Source of the DNA: Anaerobaca lacustris
Lineage (GTDB): Bacteria; Planctomycetota; Phycisphaerae; Sedimentisphaerales; Anaerobacaceae
Assembly: GCF_030012215.1 (NCBI RefSeq)
Contig: NZ_JASCXX010000002.1
Location: 248,001-312,000 of the forward strand
Reading direction: 5' to 3'
DNA length: 64,000 bases
Shown here: positions 1 through 7,807 of the stretch, piece by piece
Numbering within the stretch: the first letter of the stretch is position 1
Layout: the number at the start of each line of letters is the position of its first letter
Position numbers and translations under genes: made by a program
Notes under the pieces: model-generated
Told to the model about the DNA's origin: nothing
Databases searched by the model: none
Seen by the model: only the letters and a program-made list of their open reading frames with translations

Positions 1-168
1 CGTCACGGCGCTCATTCAGCCGAGCCGGTCCCCTTTGCGATGGCGGGCACGGGAGTCACCGGCGTTGTCCAACTCGGTTTCGGCGAATCCAATGCCGCCA
101 GGTCGGGGGTTCGAATCGAGAACGGACACGAATTGATGGAGTACTTCCTCAAGAGCGCGGTTCGATGA
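1..168 (+). CDS. apgM: C-terminal end of ApgM-type cofactor-independent phosphoglycerate mutase (5' end outside window)
   Basis: The first 168 bases read in frame 1 without a stop as 55 residues and end at TGA 166-168, so this is the tail of a gene that starts before the window. The segment HSAEPVPFAM followed by a final GHELMEYFL helix matches the C-terminus of archaeal-type, metal-dependent phosphoglycerate mutases of the alkaline phosphatase superfamily, which interconvert 2- and 3-phosphoglycerate. lysC follows 61 bases later on the same strand. In several bacteria an ApgM relative sits with aspartate kinase and homoserine dehydrogenase and has been proposed to replace homoserine kinase; the position here fits that idea, but the catalytic part is not visible, so either role is possible. 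Confidence 0.75.
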   Translation, partial: RHGAHSAEPVPFAMAGTGVTGVVQLGFGESNAARSGVRIENGHELMEYFLKSAVR

Positions 169-229
169 AGCGCGCGTCAATCACAGAAGCCCTGCCGCAA
201 TCGCGGCTGACGTTGTTGAAGGGGACGAG

Positions 230-1594
230 ATGAAAGTCGTGAAGTTCGGTGGCTCTTCTCTGGCGGACGCCAGACAGATACGAAAGGTGGTCGATATCGT
301 CAAGGCCGATCCGGATCGTCGGATCGTTGTGGTCTCGGCGCCGGGCAAACGGTCCTCCGACGACATCAAGGTCACGGATATGCTCATCGCTTTGGCGAAC
401 GCCGTTATTGCCGGTGGTTCGTATACGACGGAGCTGAACGCCGTGGTCGAACGGTACGCCGGGATTCAGCGGGAGCTGGGTCTCCGTGACGCCGTCGTCA
501 GCGAGATCGAGGCGGACCTGCGAGGCCGGATCGAGCAACGCTCCGACCATGATGCGCAGTTCATGGATACGATCAAGGCATCGGGCGAAGACAACAACGC
601 GAAGATCGTCGCGCAGGTCTTCGCCGAGCAGGGAGTGCCGGCCCGGTACGTCGATCCGAAAGAGGCCGGCATGCTCCTCAGCGACGATTTCGGCAACGCC
701 CAGGTCCTGCCGGAGTCCTTTGCCAACCTCAAGGCCCTGCGCGACGAGAAAGACGTCGTCATCTTCCCCGGGTTCTTTGGCTACACGCGGCATGGGCAGG
801 TCGCGACGTTTCCGCGCGGCGGCTCGGACATCACGGGCGCCATCCTGGCGGCTGCCGTCGAGGCGGACGTCTACGAGAACTTCACCGACGTCGATTCGGT
901 CTTCGCGCTGGACCCGCGCATCGTGTCCGATGCGCCGGCGATCGAGCTGCTGACGTTCCGTGAGATGCGCGAGCTTTCCTATGCCGGTTTCGGGGTGTTC
1001 CACGATGAGGCCGTCGTCCCGGCGGTCCGCGCCAGGGTCCCGATCTGCATCAAGAACACCAATCGGCCGGAGGCGCCCGGGACGATGATCGTGGCCGAAC
1101 GGAAATACGAGCAGGGTGAGGTCACTGGCATCGCCAGCGCCGACGGGTTCAGCGCGATCTTTCTGAGCAAGTACATGATGAACCGGGAAATGGGCTTCGG
1201 CCGCCGGTTGCTTCAGATTCTGGAGGATGAGCGGCTGTCCTTCGAGCACGCGCCATCGGGAATCGATGACATGTCCGTGATTCTCCGTAGCGCGCCGCTG
1301 ACGCCGACCAAGGAGGCGCAGGTGCTCGATCGCATCCGCACCGAGCTGGAGGTGGACGATGTGACGATCGAGCACGGCCTTTCGCTGATTATGATCGTCG
1401 GAGAAGGCATGCGGTACGCCGTAGGGGTGGCCGCCAGGGCGTGCGCCGCGCTGGCCGATGCCGGCGTCAATATCGAGATGATCAACCAGGGCTCCTCCGA
1501 GATCAGCATCATGTTCGGTGTCAAGGAGGTCGACCGCAAACACGCCGTCTATGCCTTGGGTCATGCCCTGCTCAGGATCGGCAAGAGACATTGA
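230..1594 (+). CDS. lysC: Aspartate kinase
   Basis: A 454-residue protein that phosphorylates L-aspartate with ATP, the first step to lysine, threonine, methionine and diaminopimelate, in the cytoplasm. The N-terminal kinase domain starts with KFGGSS (residues 5-10) and carries RGGSDITGA near residue 196, both diagnostic of the amino-acid kinase fold of aspartokinases. From about residue 305 two ACT domains follow, the second with a GVNIEMINQGSSEISI segment, the usual allosteric site for end-product inhibition. Length fits monofunctional aspartokinases. The ATG start is preceded by a GGGGACGAG-type Shine-Dalgarno. It is probably co-transcribed with the upstream ApgM gene, and the nuclease gene downstream overlaps its stop codon. 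Confidence 0.96.
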   Translation: MKVVKFGGSSLADARQIRKVVDIVKADPDRRIVVVSAPGKRSSDDIKVTDMLIALANAVIAGGSYTTELNAVVERYAGIQRELGLRDAVVSEIEADLRGRIEQRSDHDAQFMDTIKASGEDNNAKIVAQVFAEQGVPARYVDPKEAGMLLSDDFGNAQVLPESFANLKALRDEKDVVIFPGFFGYTRHGQVATFPRGGSDITGAILAAAVEADVYENFTDVDSVFALDPRIVSDAPAIELLTFREMRELSYAGFGVFHDEAVVPAVRARVPICIKNTNRPEAPGTMIVAERKYEQGEVTGIASADGFSAIFLSKYMMNREMGFGRRLLQILEDERLSFEHAPSGIDDMSVILRSAPLTPTKEAQVLDRIRTELEVDDVTIEHGLSLIMIVGEGMRYAVGVAARACAALADAGVNIEMINQGSSEISIMFGVKEVDRKHAVYALGHALLRIGKRH

Positions 1595-2244
1595 CCGGAC
1601 CGCGAAGACAGCCCCGCGTATTGAGCCGACGCTCGCGGGCCGTCCTCATTGGCGTGGCCTGCGCCGGACTCGTTCTCCTCGTGTGGCTCGATCGCGTCAG
1701 CATCGCGCCTCGCCGGGTCGCACGGGACCGCTCCTCTCAACACGCGGCGGCCCACGATGTTGCTCGTTATGATGGAAAGACCTTCAACGTGGCCGGCGTC
1801 GTGGATGGCGACACCGTGGACGTCGCCGCACGCGACGGCGACCGCCCGACGACCAGGGTGCGGCTGCTGGGGATCGACGCGCCGGAGACGCATGTGCCGG
1901 ACGATCGGCCGGCATATTTCGCAGCGGAGGCAACGGTGTTTGCACGCAAGCGGCTTCTCGGCCAGCGTGTCACCCTGCACCTCGACGAGGACGGTCGCAC
2001 TCGTGGCAACTACGGAAGACTGCTCGCCTATGTCGTATTGTCCGACGGTGCGGTGCTCAACGAGATGCTGGTCGCCGAAGGCTATGCCTATGCCGATCTC
2101 CGATTCACGCACGGCTTCTACCACAAATACCGGCAACTGGAAGCCAGTGCGCGATCGCTCAGACGAGGGCTGTGGGCCGAGGCGACACGAGACGATCTGC
2201 CCGCGTGGCTTCAGCGGATGCGGCCCGACCTGTTGAAGGATTGA
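1591..2244 (+). CDS. Membrane-anchored thermonuclease-family (SNase-like) protein
   Basis: Staphylococcal-nuclease-fold protein, expected to hydrolyse DNA or RNA outside the cytoplasmic membrane. The SNase domain shows VVDGDTV, then VRLLGIDAPET, YGRLLAYV, a VLNEMLVAEGYA segment and the closing YRQLEASAR...GLW, the normal order for the family, including the Asp and Glu/Arg positions of the active site. A single hydrophobic stretch (AVLIGVACAGLVLLVWL) precedes it and acts as a signal anchor. No ATG fits: the likely starts are TTG 1591, which overlaps the lysC stop as TTGA, or TTG 1621 just before the hydrophobic segment; I used 1591. The gene ends 24 bases from the convergent response-regulator gene. 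Confidence 0.85.
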   Translation: MTGPRRQPRVLSRRSRAVLIGVACAGLVLLVWLDRVSIAPRRVARDRSSQHAAAHDVARYDGKTFNVAGVVDGDTVDVAARDGDRPTTRVRLLGIDAPETHVPDDRPAYFAAEATVFARKRLLGQRVTLHLDEDGRTRGNYGRLLAYVVLSDGAVLNEMLVAEGYAYADLRFTHGFYHKYRQLEASARSLRRGLWAEATRDDLPAWLQRMRPDLLKD

Positions 2245-2268
2245 GGGCGTGCGGCCGGACGCGATGCG

Positions 2269-3636
2269 TTACAGGTTGTACTCTTTGATCTTGCGATAGA
2301 GAGTACGCTCGCCGATGCCGAGAATTCTGGCGGCCTTCTCACGGTTTCCCTCCGTCTTCGTGAGGGTATCGAGGATGGCTTTCTTCTCGAGGTCGTTGAG
2401 CGAAACGCCGGCCAGGTTCGCGGACGCGGCGGTGCCGCCGGTCAACTGGCGTCGGCGAGAAATCTCCGGCGGGAGGTCCTGGACGTCGAGGCGGTCGCGA
2501 TCGCACATCACGACCATCGTCCGCACGACGTTCTTGAGTTGGCGGATGTTGCCCGGCCAATCATGGTTCGTCAGGACCTGCATGGCGGCATCGGTCACCC
2601 CGCTGACGCGGGAGCCGATCTCATCGGCCGCCTCCTGGAGAAAGTGCTGGACGAGCAAGGGAATGTCCTCCGGACGTTCCCGAAGGGCCGGCAGAGAGAC
2701 GTTGACTCCCTTGATGCGAAAATAGAGGTCCTCGCGGAACTTGTTCTGCCCGATCAACTCGTTCAGAGTGTGGTTGGTCGCGCTGATGATGCGCACGTCC
2801 ACGGAGACCGGCTTGTTGGAGCCGACCGGGATGACCAGGCCGTCTTCCAGGACGCGGAGCAACTTGGCCTGCATGGTCAGCGGCATGTCCCCGATCTCGT
2901 CGAGAAACAGTGTGCCCTCGTCGGCGATCTCGAACAGGCCCTTACGGTCCGTATTGGCGCCGGTGAAGGCGCCCTTGACGTGCCCGAACAGTTCGCTCTC
3001 CAGCAGCGTTTCGGTCAGCCCGGCACAGTTGACCGGCCGAAACGCCTTGTTCCGGCGTCGTGAATTGGAGTGGATCGACCGGGCCAACAGCTCCTTGCCC
3101 GTCCCCGAAGGGCCTTCGATCAGCACGGAGATATTCGTGGGGGCGACGCGGCGGACGATCTCGAAGATGCGTTGCATGGCCGGGCTGTCGCCCATGATGC
3201 CTTCGAAGATGAAGTGTTCCTGGCTCCGTTCGCTCTGCACACGTCGGGTGCCGGCTCCGGCGGCCCGGCGGCTCGCCTGCTCGACCAGAGTCCTCAACTG
3301 ATCGATATCGAGCGGTTTGACCAGGTAATCGAACGCCCCCTGCCGGATCGCTTCTTTGCAGTTCTCAATGGTCCCATAGGCGGTAATCAGAATCACCTCG
3401 GTCGAGTCGCTGTTCTGCCTCGCGGCGTGCAATACGTCCAGACCGTCCGCAGCGCCCTCCAGCTTGAGGTCCGTCACCACCACGTCCACACGACGACTCC
3501 GCAGCACCTCGATGGCGTCTTCGCCCGTGTAGACCGCCAGCGCCTTGACCGGCAGTCTCTCCAGGGCCTCGACGATCCCGTCGGCGTGGTCGCGCTCGTC
3601 GTCAACGACGAGAACCACGGGTTTCTGTTCTGTCAT
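2269..3636 (-). CDS. NtrC-family sigma-54-dependent response regulator
   Basis: A 455-residue transcription activator with three domains: a receiver (residues 1-120, acidic pair D12/D13, phospho-acceptor D56 in [10 protein letters not shown]), an AAA+ sigma-54 interaction domain (about 145-385) and a Fis-type helix-turn-helix at the C-terminus ([20 protein letters not shown]). The AAA+ part has the Walker A GPSGTGKE and the GAFTGA loop that contacts sigma-54, so it should activate RpoN promoters on phosphorylation. The start ATG overlaps the stop of the upstream histidine kinase by ATGA (3633-3636), marking them as a cognate pair. Its target genes cannot be named from the sequence; I did not find a convincing sigma-54 (-24/-12) site next to it. 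Confidence 0.95.
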   Translation of the reverse strand: MTEQKPVVLVVDDERDHADGIVEALERLPVKALAVYTGEDAIEVLRSRRVDVVVTDLKLEGAADGLDVLHAARQNSDSTEVILITAYGTIENCKEAIRQGAFDYLVKPLDIDQLRTLVEQASRRAAGAGTRRVQSERSQEHFIFEGIMGDSPAMQRIFEIVRRVAPTNISVLIEGPSGTGKELLARSIHSNSRRRNKAFRPVNCAGLTETLLESELFGHVKGAFTGANTDRKGLFEIADEGTLFLDEIGDMPLTMQAKLLRVLEDGLVIPVGSNKPVSVDVRIISATNHTLNELIGQNKFREDLYFRIKGVNVSLPALRERPEDIPLLVQHFLQEAADEIGSRVSGVTDAAMQVLTNHDWPGNIRQLKNVVRTMVVMCDRDRLDVQDLPPEISRRRQLTGGTAASANLAGVSLNDLEKKAILDTLTKTEGNREKAARILGIGERTLYRKIKEYNL

Positions 3637-4487
3637 GCGCTCACCTCACTCGATACGCTTTCGAAGCCGGCCAACGGCAGCTCGATGGTGAACTGGCTTC
3701 CCTTGCCCGGTTCGCTGTGTACGGAAATCGTGCCACCGTGCGACTCCACGATCTTCTTGGCGGTGGCCAGTCCGAGGCCCGTGCCGCCGGAACGAGAAGA
3801 GTGATACGGACGGAAAAGCGTCGGCAGTTTCTCGGCGGGAATCCCCCTGCCGGTATCGCTGATCTCGACGACGGCCTTTCCCGAGCGTCGGTGCGTTCGA
3901 ACCATCAACTCGCCGCCGGCCTCCATGGCCTGCTGCGCGTTGATCAGCAGGTTCAGAAGGACCTGTTTCAGTGCCCCTGCATCCACCCGGCAGACCAAAG
4001 GCTCGCCAGCCAGACTATGCCGCAGCGTCAGCAAATGGCTGCACGCCTGGGGCAGATAGAAATCGACCATATCGCCGACGAGTTCGTTCAGGTCCATGGT
4101 CGCCAGTTGCAAATCGGGCCGCTTCACATAGCAAAGGAAGCCGTCGACAATCTGTTCGAGCCGGTCCGTCTCCTTTTCGATGATTGTGATCTTCCTCTTG
4201 GCGCCGGACAGGCTGTGCTGGCAACGATCCAGAGCGAGTTTCTGCGCCTCGCGAAAGTCGATGCCCTCCAAGGCCTCTCGCGTGAGTTTGAGGTTGACTT
4301 TGATCGTCGAGAGCGGGTTCTTGACCTCGTGGGCCAGTTCGCCCGTCAGACGGGTCAGTGTCTCATCGGAATCGACCTTCGCGGCACGGGCGGCCGTCTC
4401 CCGACGCCTGGCCCTGCGAAGCAGAAGCGCAGCGGCCGGGACAACGATCAGAAGAGTCAGGATGACTCCACTCATGAACGGTCTCAC
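3633..4487 (-). CDS. Short sensor histidine kinase, partner of the NtrC-type regulator
   Basis: A 284-residue histidine kinase. One N-terminal membrane helix (residues 6-23) is followed directly by the dimerisation/phosphoacceptor domain with H53 in LAHEVKNPLS, and by a HATPase domain with N box LLNLLINAQQAME, G1 box DTGRGIP and G2 box GGTGLGLATAKKIVE. There is no periplasmic, PAS or HAMP sensing domain, so the signal is probably received through the membrane helix or another protein. It phosphorylates the regulator whose gene overlaps its 3' end. The start is GTG 4487 with GGAG ten bases upstream; ATG 4475 (four codons in) is an alternative that keeps the membrane helix. Confidence 0.92.
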   Translation of the reverse strand: MRPFMSGVILTLLIVVPAAALLLRRARRRETAARAAKVDSDETLTRLTGELAHEVKNPLSTIKVNLKLTREALEGIDFREAQKLALDRCQHSLSGAKRKITIIEKETDRLEQIVDGFLCYVKRPDLQLATMDLNELVGDMVDFYLPQACSHLLTLRHSLAGEPLVCRVDAGALKQVLLNLLINAQQAMEAGGELMVRTHRRSGKAVVEISDTGRGIPAEKLPTLFRPYHSSRSGGTGLGLATAKKIVESHGGTISVHSEPGKGSQFTIELPLAGFESVSSEVSA

Positions 4488-4533
4488 GCGTCTGTCACTC
4501 CGCCTGGCTTACACCTGCTGTCCCCAAACACCA

Positions 4534-4600
4534 AGAGCCGAACGACCAGAAGGCCCCGTCCGGATTCGTCCGGCACCGCGCCCTTCCGACCTTCGGCTCT
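4534..4600 (-). terminator. Long imperfect hairpin downstream of pnp
   Basis: Inverted repeat with outer arms AGAGCCGAA (4534-4542) and TTCGGCTCT (4592-4600), a second paired block GAAGG/CCTTC and an inner hairpin CCGGA-TTCG-TCCGG. It lies 47-113 bases after the pnp stop and before the histidine kinase start on the same strand, and on the minus strand the stem is followed by TTGGTGTTT. It fits a terminator or 3' processing stem for the rpsO-pnp transcript; the U-tract is weak. Confidence 0.5.
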
Positions 4601-4646
4601 GACCGATGCTCTTGCGCTTCGACGGACCTTACGCCGACGAAACGAC

Positions 4647-6788
4647 CTATCGCTTGTCGTGGGGCCGCGGTCTCTTTTCTTCCTTAATGCCGAGTTCGGC
4701 CAGGGCGGCACGGCGCGAAAGCTTGAGCCGGCCCTGATCGTCGATCGAGATGAGCTTGACCGGGACGATGTCCCCGAGCTTGCAGACGTCATCGACCTGT
4801 TTGACGTAGCCGTCGCTCAATTCGCTGATGTGGCAGAGCCCTTCGACGCCGGGCACGATCTCGACGAACATGCCGAAGTCCTTGATCGAGACCACCTTCG
4901 CGTCTTTGTAGAGGCGTCCCACCTCGGGCGGCTGGGTCATCGCCTCGATCATCGCCTTGGCCCTGAGATGCCCGTCGCCGCCAACGCAACTGATGAAGAC
5001 GGTGCCGTCCTCCTCGATCTCGATCGTGGTGTTGGTCTGCTCCTGGAGGCTCTTGATCATCTTGCCGCCGGGACCGATGACCTTGCCGATGAACTCCGGA
5101 TCGATCTCCACCGTGATGAGCTTCGGTGCATACTGGCTCAGCTCCGGCCGCGGGGTGCTGATGGCCTGATTCATGGTCTCAAGGATGTGAAGTCGCGCGT
5201 TCCTGGCCCGCTCCAGGGCCTCGACCATGATCTGATGCGGAAGGCCCTCGGCCTTGATGTCCAGTTGGATGGCCGTGATCCCCTCGGTCGTTCCGGCCAC
5301 CTTGAAATCCATATCCCCGAAGTGGTCCTCTTCGCCGAGGATATCGGTCAGCAATTCATAACGACCGTCGTTGCCGCTGATCATACCGACCGAGATGCCG
5401 GCCACGGCCCCATTGATGGGCACGCCGGCGTCCATCAGGGCCAGCGAACCGCCGCAGACCGATGCCATGGAACTCGATCCGTTGGACTCGGTAATATCGG
5501 AGATGAGCCGTACGGTGTACGCAAACTTGTCGGACGCCGGCCGCACGTTCTCGAGCGCCCGCTCGGCCAACGCTCCGTGCCCGATCTCCCGACGGCCCGG
5601 TCCGCGAATCGGTTTGACCTCACCGACGGAGAACGGCGGGAAGTTGTAGTGGTACGTGAAGCTCTGGCTGTATTCTTCCATGAGCCCGTCGATGATCTGC
5701 GCGTCCCGGATGGTGCCAAGAGTCACGCTGACCAGCGCCTGGGTCTCACCCCGTGTGAAGAGCGCCGAACCGTGTGTCCGGGGCAGCAATCCGACCTCAC
5801 AGAAGATGGGACGGATCTCGTCATAACCGCGACCGTCGGGTCGCTTGCCCTCGAGAATCATCTGCCGAACGACGTCACATTCGACCTTCCCGAGAATCCG
5901 CTTGACGATGCCCGGATTGGCCTTGGCCTCACCCGCCTCATCGCCACAGTACCGGGTCTTCACCTCGTCCAGCAACGCGTTGACGGCGTCATTGCGATCC
6001 CGTTTGCCGTGAATCGTCTTGAGTTCCCGAAGCGGTTCGGTGATCTCTGCACGGATCTTCTGTTCGAGATCCGCGTCGATTTCGGTCAGCGGAATCACCT
6101 TCTCCACGCCGGCCTTCTGCTGGAGTTCCTCGATCATCTCGATGACCTGTCCGGCCGCTTCGTGCGCCGTGCGAATGGCCTGGGCCACGACGTCTTCGGC
6201 CAGTTCCTTGGCGCCGACCTCGAGCATGTTGATGGCCTCTCTTCGGCCGCCAACGAGGACGTTGATGTCGCTTTCGGCGAGTTGCTGATACGTCGGGTTG
6301 ACGACGAACTCGCCGTTGATTCGGCCCACGCGACAGGTGCCGATGGGACCCTGGAACGGGATGCTGCTGATGCACAGCGCCGCACTGGCGCCGATCATGG
6401 CCGGCACGTCCGGATCGTTGTCCTGGTCCGCACTGAGCACGGAGGCCATGATCTGCACTTCCTGGAAATAGCCCTCTGGGAAGAGCGGGCGAATGGGTCG
6501 ATCGATCATGCGCGCTGTCAGGATCTCCTTCGTTGTCGGTCGTCCCTCGCGTTTGATGAAGCCACCCGGGAACTTGCCGGCGGCGCTGTGTCGTTCACGG
6601 TAATCGACACTCAGAGGAAAGAAATCGATATCCTCAAATCTTGGCGGTGCGCTGGTCGCCGCGACGAGGACAACGGTTTCGCCGTACCGGACCATGACCG
6701 CTCCACCGGCCTGTCTGGCGATCCGCCCCGTCTCGATGGTGAGCGTCCTTCCGCCGATTTCTCTGGAAACACTATGAACATCCGACAT
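4647..6788 (-). CDS. pnp: Polynucleotide phosphorylase (polyribonucleotide nucleotidyltransferase)
   Basis: A 713-residue 3'-5' phosphorolytic exoribonuclease that degrades RNA to nucleoside diphosphates and can also add heteropolymeric tails; cytoplasmic homotrimer and degradosome partner. Two RNase PH domains (first opening with GRIARQAGGAVMVRYGETVV, second with PIFCEVGLLPRTHGSALFTR and the GDMDFKVAGT active-site motif) flank the helical linker. They are followed by a KH domain with IGPGGKMIKSLQE (about residue 580) and an S1 domain near 640-700, then a basic tail. Domain order and length are those of bacterial PNPase. GAGGT lies five bases before the ATG. It follows rpsO, the conserved arrangement. 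Confidence 0.98.
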   Translation of the reverse strand: MSDVHSVSREIGGRTLTIETGRIARQAGGAVMVRYGETVVLVAATSAPPRFEDIDFFPLSVDYRERHSAAGKFPGGFIKREGRPTTKEILTARMIDRPIRPLFPEGYFQEVQIMASVLSADQDNDPDVPAMIGASAALCISSIPFQGPIGTCRVGRINGEFVVNPTYQQLAESDINVLVGGRREAINMLEVGAKELAEDVVAQAIRTAHEAAGQVIEMIEELQQKAGVEKVIPLTEIDADLEQKIRAEITEPLRELKTIHGKRDRNDAVNALLDEVKTRYCGDEAGEAKANPGIVKRILGKVECDVVRQMILEGKRPDGRGYDEIRPIFCEVGLLPRTHGSALFTRGETQALVSVTLGTIRDAQIIDGLMEEYSQSFTYHYNFPPFSVGEVKPIRGPGRREIGHGALAERALENVRPASDKFAYTVRLISDITESNGSSSMASVCGGSLALMDAGVPINGAVAGISVGMISGNDGRYELLTDILGEEDHFGDMDFKVAGTTEGITAIQLDIKAEGLPHQIMVEALERARNARLHILETMNQAISTPRPELSQYAPKLITVEIDPEFIGKVIGPGGKMIKSLQEQTNTTIEIEEDGTVFISCVGGDGHLRAKAMIEAMTQPPEVGRLYKDAKVVSIKDFGMFVEIVPGVEGLCHISELSDGYVKQVDDVCKLGDIVPVKLISIDDQGRLKLSRRAALAELGIKEEKRPRPHDKR

Positions 6789-6857
6789 AACTACCTCACT
6801 GGTTTGTGCGTATGTGCGCTACACGGAAGACGTCCTGCCGTCCATAACAAGCCCACC

Positions 6858-6878
6858 CCGTTCACGTCGGGTGAACGG
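6858..6878 (-). promoter_or_regulatory. Stem-loop in the rpsO-pnp intergenic leader
   Basis: Perfect 8-bp inverted repeat CCGTTCAC/GTGAACGG with a five-base loop, placed between the rpsO stop and the pnp start. In enterobacteria the pnp leader carries a stem cut by RNase III and used for PNPase autoregulation; location and symmetry here suggest a comparable processing or control element, but function is inferred. On the minus strand it is not followed by a U-run, which argues against simple termination. Confidence 0.4.
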
Positions 6879-6911
6879 CTCCGGCTCGTCGCAGCGATAC
6901 ACGGGATTATG

Positions 6912-7178
6912 CTATTTTCGCAGCCCAAGGCGGGAGATGACGGCCTGGTAGCGCTTGACGTCCCTGTCACGAATGTACCTCAGCAGTGCGGAGCGGTTGC
7001 CGACCATCTTGAGCAGACCACGACGGGAGGAGTGATCCTTCGGGTGGGCCTTGAGGTGTTCGGTCAGGTCGTTGATCCGCCGGGACAGAAGTGCGATCTG
7101 CACCTCCGGGGACCCGGTATCCCCTTCGTGCTTCTCGAAATCGGTGAGAATCTGGCCTTTTTGTTCTTTCGTCAGCAT
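6912..7178 (-). CDS. rpsO: 30S ribosomal protein S15
   Basis: An 88-residue protein of normal S15 length. It carries the family signatures [38 protein letters not shown] and [14 protein letters not shown], which bind helices 20-22 of 16S rRNA at the centre of the small subunit. Start ATG 7178 has AGGA five bases upstream. The gene leads the rpsO-pnp unit and has its own upstream promoter candidate; a 12-base perfect palindrome CCTCAATTGAGG (7205-7216) lies in its leader. Confidence 0.98.
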   Translation of the reverse strand: MLTKEQKGQILTDFEKHEGDTGSPEVQIALLSRRINDLTEHLKAHPKDHSSRRGLLKMVGNRSALLRYIRDRDVKRYQAVISRLGLRK

Positions 7179-7246
7179 GTTTTCCTAATGCCCTTCCTGG
7201 TTCGCCTCAATTGAGGTTGGCTTAACACTCGGATTATGAATCCTTT

Positions 7247-7276
7247 AATCTAAACGACTTGCGGCGATTTTGGCAA
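7247..7276 (-). promoter_or_regulatory. Sigma-70-type promoter candidate for rpsO-pnp
   Basis: On the minus strand TTGCCA (7276-7271) and TAGATT (7252-7247) are separated by 18 bases, giving five and four matches to the -35 and -10 consensus. Transcription would begin about 60 bases before rpsO, in an AT-richer stretch than the surroundings. Confidence 0.5.
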
Positions 7277-7308
7277 GTACTTTTTGCCGGAGGCGAGCCA
7301 AAAATCGC
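7264..7308 (-). terminator. Hairpin after ruvX
   Basis: Inverted repeat GCGATTTTGGC (7264-7274) and GCCAAAAATCGC (7297-7308), eleven pairs with one bulged A and a 22-base loop, 44 bases beyond the ruvX stop. It may end the pcrA-GH10-manC-ruvX transcripts; it overlaps the -35 box of the rpsO promoter, so the two could interfere. No clear U-tract. Confidence 0.4.
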
Positions 7309-7351
7309 CCTGTCCTCCCATTTTGGGGGTCCGGACGGCCTTGGGCGGCGG

Positions 7352-7774
7352 CTATTGCCGACACTCGTCGGCGCCCCTTTCGTCAAGGAAGGCCTGCAGG
7401 ATCTCGGCGGCGGCCACGGCATCGAGCCGGTCCCGCCTGTGGGCCCTGGACAGCCCGGCCGATTCGAGCTTCTCGGCGGCCCCAAAACTGCTCAGTCGTT
7501 CATCCTGCATGTAGATGGGAAGGCCGATCCGGCGGGCGAGCTGCTCGCCGAAGGCCTTGGCCTTTGCCGCCTGGGGGCCTTCCGAGCCGTCCATATTCAG
7601 CGGCAGGCCCAGTACGATACCCTCGACGCCTTCGGCTTCGACGATCCCGGCAATCTCGGCCAGGACGTCCCTGCGGCCGTCCAGCACGCACAGAGGGGAG
7701 GCGATGGTCTCCCGGGCATCGCAGATGGCCAAGCCGATGCGTCTGCTTCCATGGTCGATTGCCAGGTATCTCAT
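7352..7774 (-). CDS. ruvX: Putative pre-16S rRNA nuclease / Holliday-junction-resolvase-fold protein (YqgF family)
   Basis: A 140-residue RNase H-fold protein of the YqgF/RuvX family, implicated in maturation of the 5' end of 16S rRNA. The family pattern is complete: opening LAIDHGSRRIGLA (catalytic Asp), VLGLPLNMDGSEGPQA in the middle, MQDERLSS with the catalytic Glu, and the final RLDAVAAAEILQAFL helix with the third acidic residue. Length is normal. It follows the guanylyltransferase gene by 33 bases on the same strand, probably as the last gene of that unit. Confidence 0.93.
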   Translation of the reverse strand: MRYLAIDHGSRRIGLAICDARETIASPLCVLDGRRDVLAEIAGIVEAEGVEGIVLGLPLNMDGSEGPQAAKAKAFGEQLARRIGLPIYMQDERLSSFGAAEKLESAGLSRAHRRDRLDAVAAAEILQAFLDERGADECRQ

Positions 7775-7807
7775 CGCAGTGGTTTTCGCCCCGAAAGCAC
7801 ACGAATC

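Noticed and set aside
106-117. GGGGTTCGAATC, resembling a tRNA T-arm.
   Set aside because: It lies inside the ApgM reading frame and no acceptor or anticodon stems can be built around it.
3717-7214. A plus-strand open frame of more than 1100 codons opposite the histidine kinase, pnp and rpsO.
   Set aside because: It is exactly antisense to well-identified genes and is explained by codon bias in GC-rich DNA.
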